DNA of 64,000 nucleotides from Verrucomicrobiia bacterium (lineage in GTDB: Bacteria > Verrucomicrobiota > Verrucomicrobiia > Opitutales > Cerasicoccaceae), in assembly GCA_030425485.1 (NCBI GenBank), contig JAUIAM010000006.1, positions 1-64,000 of the forward strand, read 5' to 3'. A model generated the notes under the pieces. That model made no database searches and was not told the origin of the DNA. It saw only the letters and a program-made list of their open reading frames with translations. The translations under genes were made by a program, and so were the position numbers. Below, one piece after another: positions 61,516 through 64,000 of the stretch (position 1 is the first letter of the stretch; each line of letters starts with the position of its first letter).

Positions 61516-63060
61516 TCATGCCAGCTTCAGCAGCTCCTTGGTTTCGGGGACGTCGCGGATGATCTGTGCGGTATCCGGCCCGACGCCGATGTAGCGCAGG
61601 TTGGGCTGGGGGACCTGGTGGCCGTTGCGCTCGGCTACGGTGAGCAGGCTTTTGACGCAAAAGGCCACGTAGCGTTGGGCGTTGGCTGGGAGCTCAGCGA
61701 ACTTGCGTACGCCGGAGATGTCCTCGCGCCAGCACGGCAATTCGGTGTAGACGGGTTCCAGGGCGCGGCGCACGCGGTCCTCCCGGGGCACTTCGTAGTA
61801 CTCGGTGCCGTCGGCAGCGCGGTAGTGGGTGCAGACCTTGAGCGTGCCCAGCTCGCCCGTTTCGTCGGTCAGGGCGTCGAGTTTGTTCAAGACGAGGTCT
61901 TCGAAGCCGCCAAAGCGCAGGGCGTCGCCCTTTTCCACCGCGTCAAACCAGCCGACCATGCGCTGACGGCCCGTGCTGGTGCCAAACTCGATGTGCTTGA
62001 GACGCTCGCCCAGCGGGTGTCCGTCGGGGAACTGGGTCAGAAAGATGTGGGTGCCGACCTTGGTGTCGTAGGCCTTGCAGCAGCCGACGGTGTGGATGGG
62101 CTGCACGGGCAGGCCGGCGGACTGGAAAAACTCCGGGCTGTAGGTGTGCGAGGCGGTCACGTTGGGGGCAAAGCCGTGGCGTTTATCCAGCCAGTAGGAT
62201 TGGCCAAACTCGCCCACGATGCTCTGGCCACGCTGGAGGGCGAGCAGCATGCGCTCGCGCAGGTCGATGACCTGTTTGGACAGGGCGGAGCCTGCCTCCC
62301 AGTAAACGTTGGTCAGTTCCTCCAAATTGAGCGTAAAGGGCTCGCTGCCGAGGAAGCGTTTGAAGTCAAACTCCTCGGCTGAGAAGATGCCCTGCTCGAC
62401 GGCAGCGGCGTTGGCCCGCGTCTCGGCCTGGGTCAGGGTGTCGAAAAAGCCGTACCAATCCTCTGCGCTCACCTGGTAGACGTGTTGGATGGTCCGCAGG
62501 GCGCGGTCGGCGCGCATGGCGAGTTTGGCCGCATAGTCGGATTTCTCCCCACGGAATGCGCCGTAGCCAATCTGGAGCTGGCCCACTTCGTCCAGGTAGG
62601 AGGGGGTGATGCCGCGTCCGGTCGAGCCGCGCGGATCTTCGCCGAGGACTTTTACGCGGTAATTCTCCGAGGCCAGGTCGAGCAGGCGGTGGCAGAGGTC
62701 GCTCACCATCGTGCGCTCGTCGATCGCCAGTCGGGCAATGACGTTGTAGCCTGCTGCCTCAAGGGGCTTGGCTTCCCACCAGAACTTGCGTGGGTCGGCC
62801 ACTACGCCCATGCCGATAGCCAGCAGTTCGATGTCCGGGTCGATCACGCCCGCCGGAAGCAGGTTCAGCTTGAGCCCGCCCGCGGTGTGCCCGCTGTTGG
62901 CTCCGCCATTTACCTTGAGCACGGCGGCGACCGGGTGCTCCAGCGATGAGGTTTCCTTCAGCTCGGCGATGAGCTCGTATACGACGCGGCCTTTGCCCTC
63001 GTCGCCCATGCTGATGCCGACGTCGGCCAGCAGTTGACTGGTAAAGGGAGTTAACGCCAT
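61516..63060 (-). CDS. purA: Adenylosuccinate synthetase
   Basis: 514 residues from [20 protein letters not shown]. It joins IMP and aspartate using GTP in AMP synthesis. GDEGKGR is the catalytic P-loop with the aspartate and lysine. [28 protein letters not shown] and [14 protein letters not shown] follow, the last replacing the family's EGAQG-type motif. The protein is about 80 residues longer than the E. coli enzyme, through insertions in the C-terminal half, a form seen in this phylum. The upstream ATG at 63144 would add an unlikely prefix. Confidence 0.9.
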   Translation of the reverse strand: MALTPFTSQLLADVGISMGDEGKGRVVYELIAELKETSSLEHPVAAVLKVNGGANSGHTAGGLKLNLLPAGVIDPDIELLAIGMGVVADPRKFWWEAKPLEAAGYNVIARLAIDERTMVSDLCHRLLDLASENYRVKVLGEDPRGSTGRGITPSYLDEVGQLQIGYGAFRGEKSDYAAKLAMRADRALRTIQHVYQVSAEDWYGFFDTLTQAETRANAAAVEQGIFSAEEFDFKRFLGSEPFTLNLEELTNVYWEAGSALSKQVIDLRERMLLALQRGQSIVGEFGQSYWLDKRHGFAPNVTASHTYSPEFFQSAGLPVQPIHTVGCCKAYDTKVGTHIFLTQFPDGHPLGERLKHIEFGTSTGRQRMVGWFDAVEKGDALRFGGFEDLVLNKLDALTDETGELGTLKVCTHYRAADGTEYYEVPREDRVRRALEPVYTELPCWREDISGVRKFAELPANAQRYVAFCVKSLLTVAERNGHQVPQPNLRYIGVGPDTAQIIRDVPETKELLKLA

Positions 63061-63536
63061 GATCTCGAAATAACAGGGTTGGACATGAAGTTGTTGCGCA
63101 TTGCCAAAACCTGAAAGGATGTCCAAGCCCCCCGCAAAATGCAACCCCCGAGAAACCGCCCTCGGGAAAAGTGCGTAGCGTATGGGGTAACGACCCTGTA
63201 GGGTGCATTTTTTCTACGCTTTTAGGGATTTTTTCGGAATAGATACCTTGGACACCCGCTCCTAACTGCACACTACGCCAACGAGAAAGGAGTCCGCCCC
63301 AAAGACACAATCCGTACGCTAATAGTTTGATACCCCACCAGCGGCCAAAGTCGGCTGCTTTCACCCGAGGCGGTACCCGGGCCTGTCGTAGCCAAGGTCA
63401 TGCCTCATTCCCTAAAATGCCATCCGGCGCCTGGCAGGGCCTTGCCTTGTCTGATTCCGGCACTCAGCGTGCGCGTCTGGTCCTGACCACGCCGGCGCGC
63501 GCCACCCTAATGCAAACTCACGCTCAATACCTGCTC
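63061..63536. other. Intergenic region between purA and the CBM2 gene
   Basis: 476 bp, divergent promoters. A short palindrome accctgtagggt near 63190 is followed by gcattttttc and may be a weak terminator. GC-rich stem-forming sequence precedes the CBM2 gene (63340-63520), but I cannot match it to a riboswitch class. Confidence 0.4.
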
Positions 63537-64000
63537 ATGAAAAAACACCTGATTCGGGCATGGACGGCCTTTGCCGCCTTTGCCACACTGCTGGCCTCCG
63601 CCCAAGCGAGCACCACAGAACTGACCATCGACCCCAACAGCGATTGGGGTAGCGGTTTTACCGCCAATGCTTCTTTTGCTAACAATACCGGCAGCCCGCT
63701 TGATGGCTGGCAGCTCGAGTTCCACCTTACCCACCAGATCACGAGCATCTGGAACGCCAAAATCATCAGTCAGGAGGGCAACCGCTACGTCGTTGGTAAC
63801 GAGTCGTGGAACGGCTCCGTCGCCGCCGGCGCAAACGTGCAGTTCGGTTTTAATGGCTCTCCCGGCAGCCCACCTGCCACCTTGAGCGCTGCTCTCAGCG
63901 GTTCGGGGACCACAAACCCCGACCCTACGCCCGATCCCGATCCTACGCCGAGTCCGGACCCGGACCCAGACCCGGGCGAGACTTCGATCGCCGTTGGCTA
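63537..64000 (+). CDS. Secreted CBM2 carbohydrate-binding protein, cut by the window end
   Basis: The first 154 codons are present. A signal peptide (MKKHLIRAWTAFAAFATLLA, cleavage near AQA-STT) is followed by a family 2 carbohydrate-binding module: WGSGFTANASFANNTGSPLD, WQLEFHLTHQITSIWNAKI and SWNGSVAAGANVQFGFNGSP, with the three exposed tryptophans typical of cellulose- or chitin-binding CBM2. A Pro/Asp-rich linker (PDPTPDPDPTPSPDPDPDP) leads towards a catalytic domain beyond the window. Likely an extracellular glycoside hydrolase. Confidence 0.85.
   Translation, partial: MKKHLIRAWTAFAAFATLLASAQASTTELTIDPNSDWGSGFTANASFANNTGSPLDGWQLEFHLTHQITSIWNAKIISQEGNRYVVGNESWNGSVAAGANVQFGFNGSPGSPPATLSAALSGSGTTNPDPTPDPDPTPSPDPDPDPGETSIAVG

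Noticed and set aside
61498-62382. Plus-strand ORF of 294 codons antisense to purA
   Set aside because: Shadow of the purA codon pattern, with no protein-family features.
63340-63420. Possible GEMM/c-di-GMP or cobalamin riboswitch before the CBM2 gene
   Set aside because: GC-rich stems are present, but the conserved cores of these classes are not visible.

Overview
The window reads as bacterial chromosome from the Verrucomicrobiota, most likely the Opitutae/Puniceicoccales side. This rests on gene content: a PEP-CTERM exported protein, an approximately 514-residue adenylosuccinate synthetase, many small signal-peptide proteins and a CBM2 secreted protein. No rRNA is present, so the assignment is an inference. 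The left third is accessory; the right two thirds are mostly housekeeping genes interrupted by small islands.

Region 1 (1-9.1 kb) is a complete type I-C CRISPR-Cas locus transcribed leftwards: cas3, then cas5c-cas8c-cas7-cas4-cas1-cas2, a leader, and an array of at least 11 repeats that runs off the left edge. The most interesting object is the roughly 395-bp gap between cas3 and cas5c (6287-6681). On the opposite strand it carries (a) a promoter with a consensus TTGACA, (b) a short ORF for a one-helix hydrophobic peptide, and (c) a miniature CRISPR unit made of a degenerate repeat, a spacer-like segment and a second repeat-like hairpin with a T-tract. The spacer-like segment matches the peptide promoter at 15 of its first 19 positions behind a TTC PAM. 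Three of the four mismatches fall at positions 6, 12 and 18, the bases flipped out in type I Cascade. This is the layout expected of a CreTA-like module, in which a crRNA-like RNA guides Cascade to silence a toxin. Here it sits in a I-C locus and has a membrane-peptide candidate toxin.

Region 2 (9.1-20 kb) starts with an N-terminally truncated DUF5131 gene at the cas3 boundary. It continues with a sparse intergenic stretch, an XRE regulator, a PEP-CTERM protein and a run of poorly conserved exported or membrane proteins, including a 1319-residue secreted protein with calcium-binding-type repeats and a terminal HEVGH motif. Region 3 (20-25.2 kb) looks like an integrated plasmid- or phage-derived element next to tRNA-Pro(UGG): DUF932, PD-(D/E)XK nuclease, small membrane/lipoprotein genes, an attenuator-like terminator, 21-bp-spaced operator repeats, a replication-initiator-like gene and a small DNA-binding protein.

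Region 4 (25.3-64 kb) is core genome: LysM, Nudix, secretin-like protein, miaB, gmk, two adjacent but different 6-phosphogluconate dehydrogenases, GPP34-like protein, dnaN with a possible origin-like upstream region, ndh, FkbM methyltransferase, cinA, uvrC, peroxiredoxin, cbpA, holA, a PIN toxin-antitoxin pair, purB, GtrA, a Na/Pi symporter, a PFK-family protein lacking catalytic residues, a rhomboid-like protein, a hybrid kinase, purA and the start of a CBM2 protein. Smaller oddities include a nonsense codon near the start of a cupin gene, a probable frameshift at 12.27 kb, a candidate sRNA at 46.76 kb, a double-CXXCG (Sit-immunity-like) gene in AT-rich DNA, and dispersed intergenic repeats.
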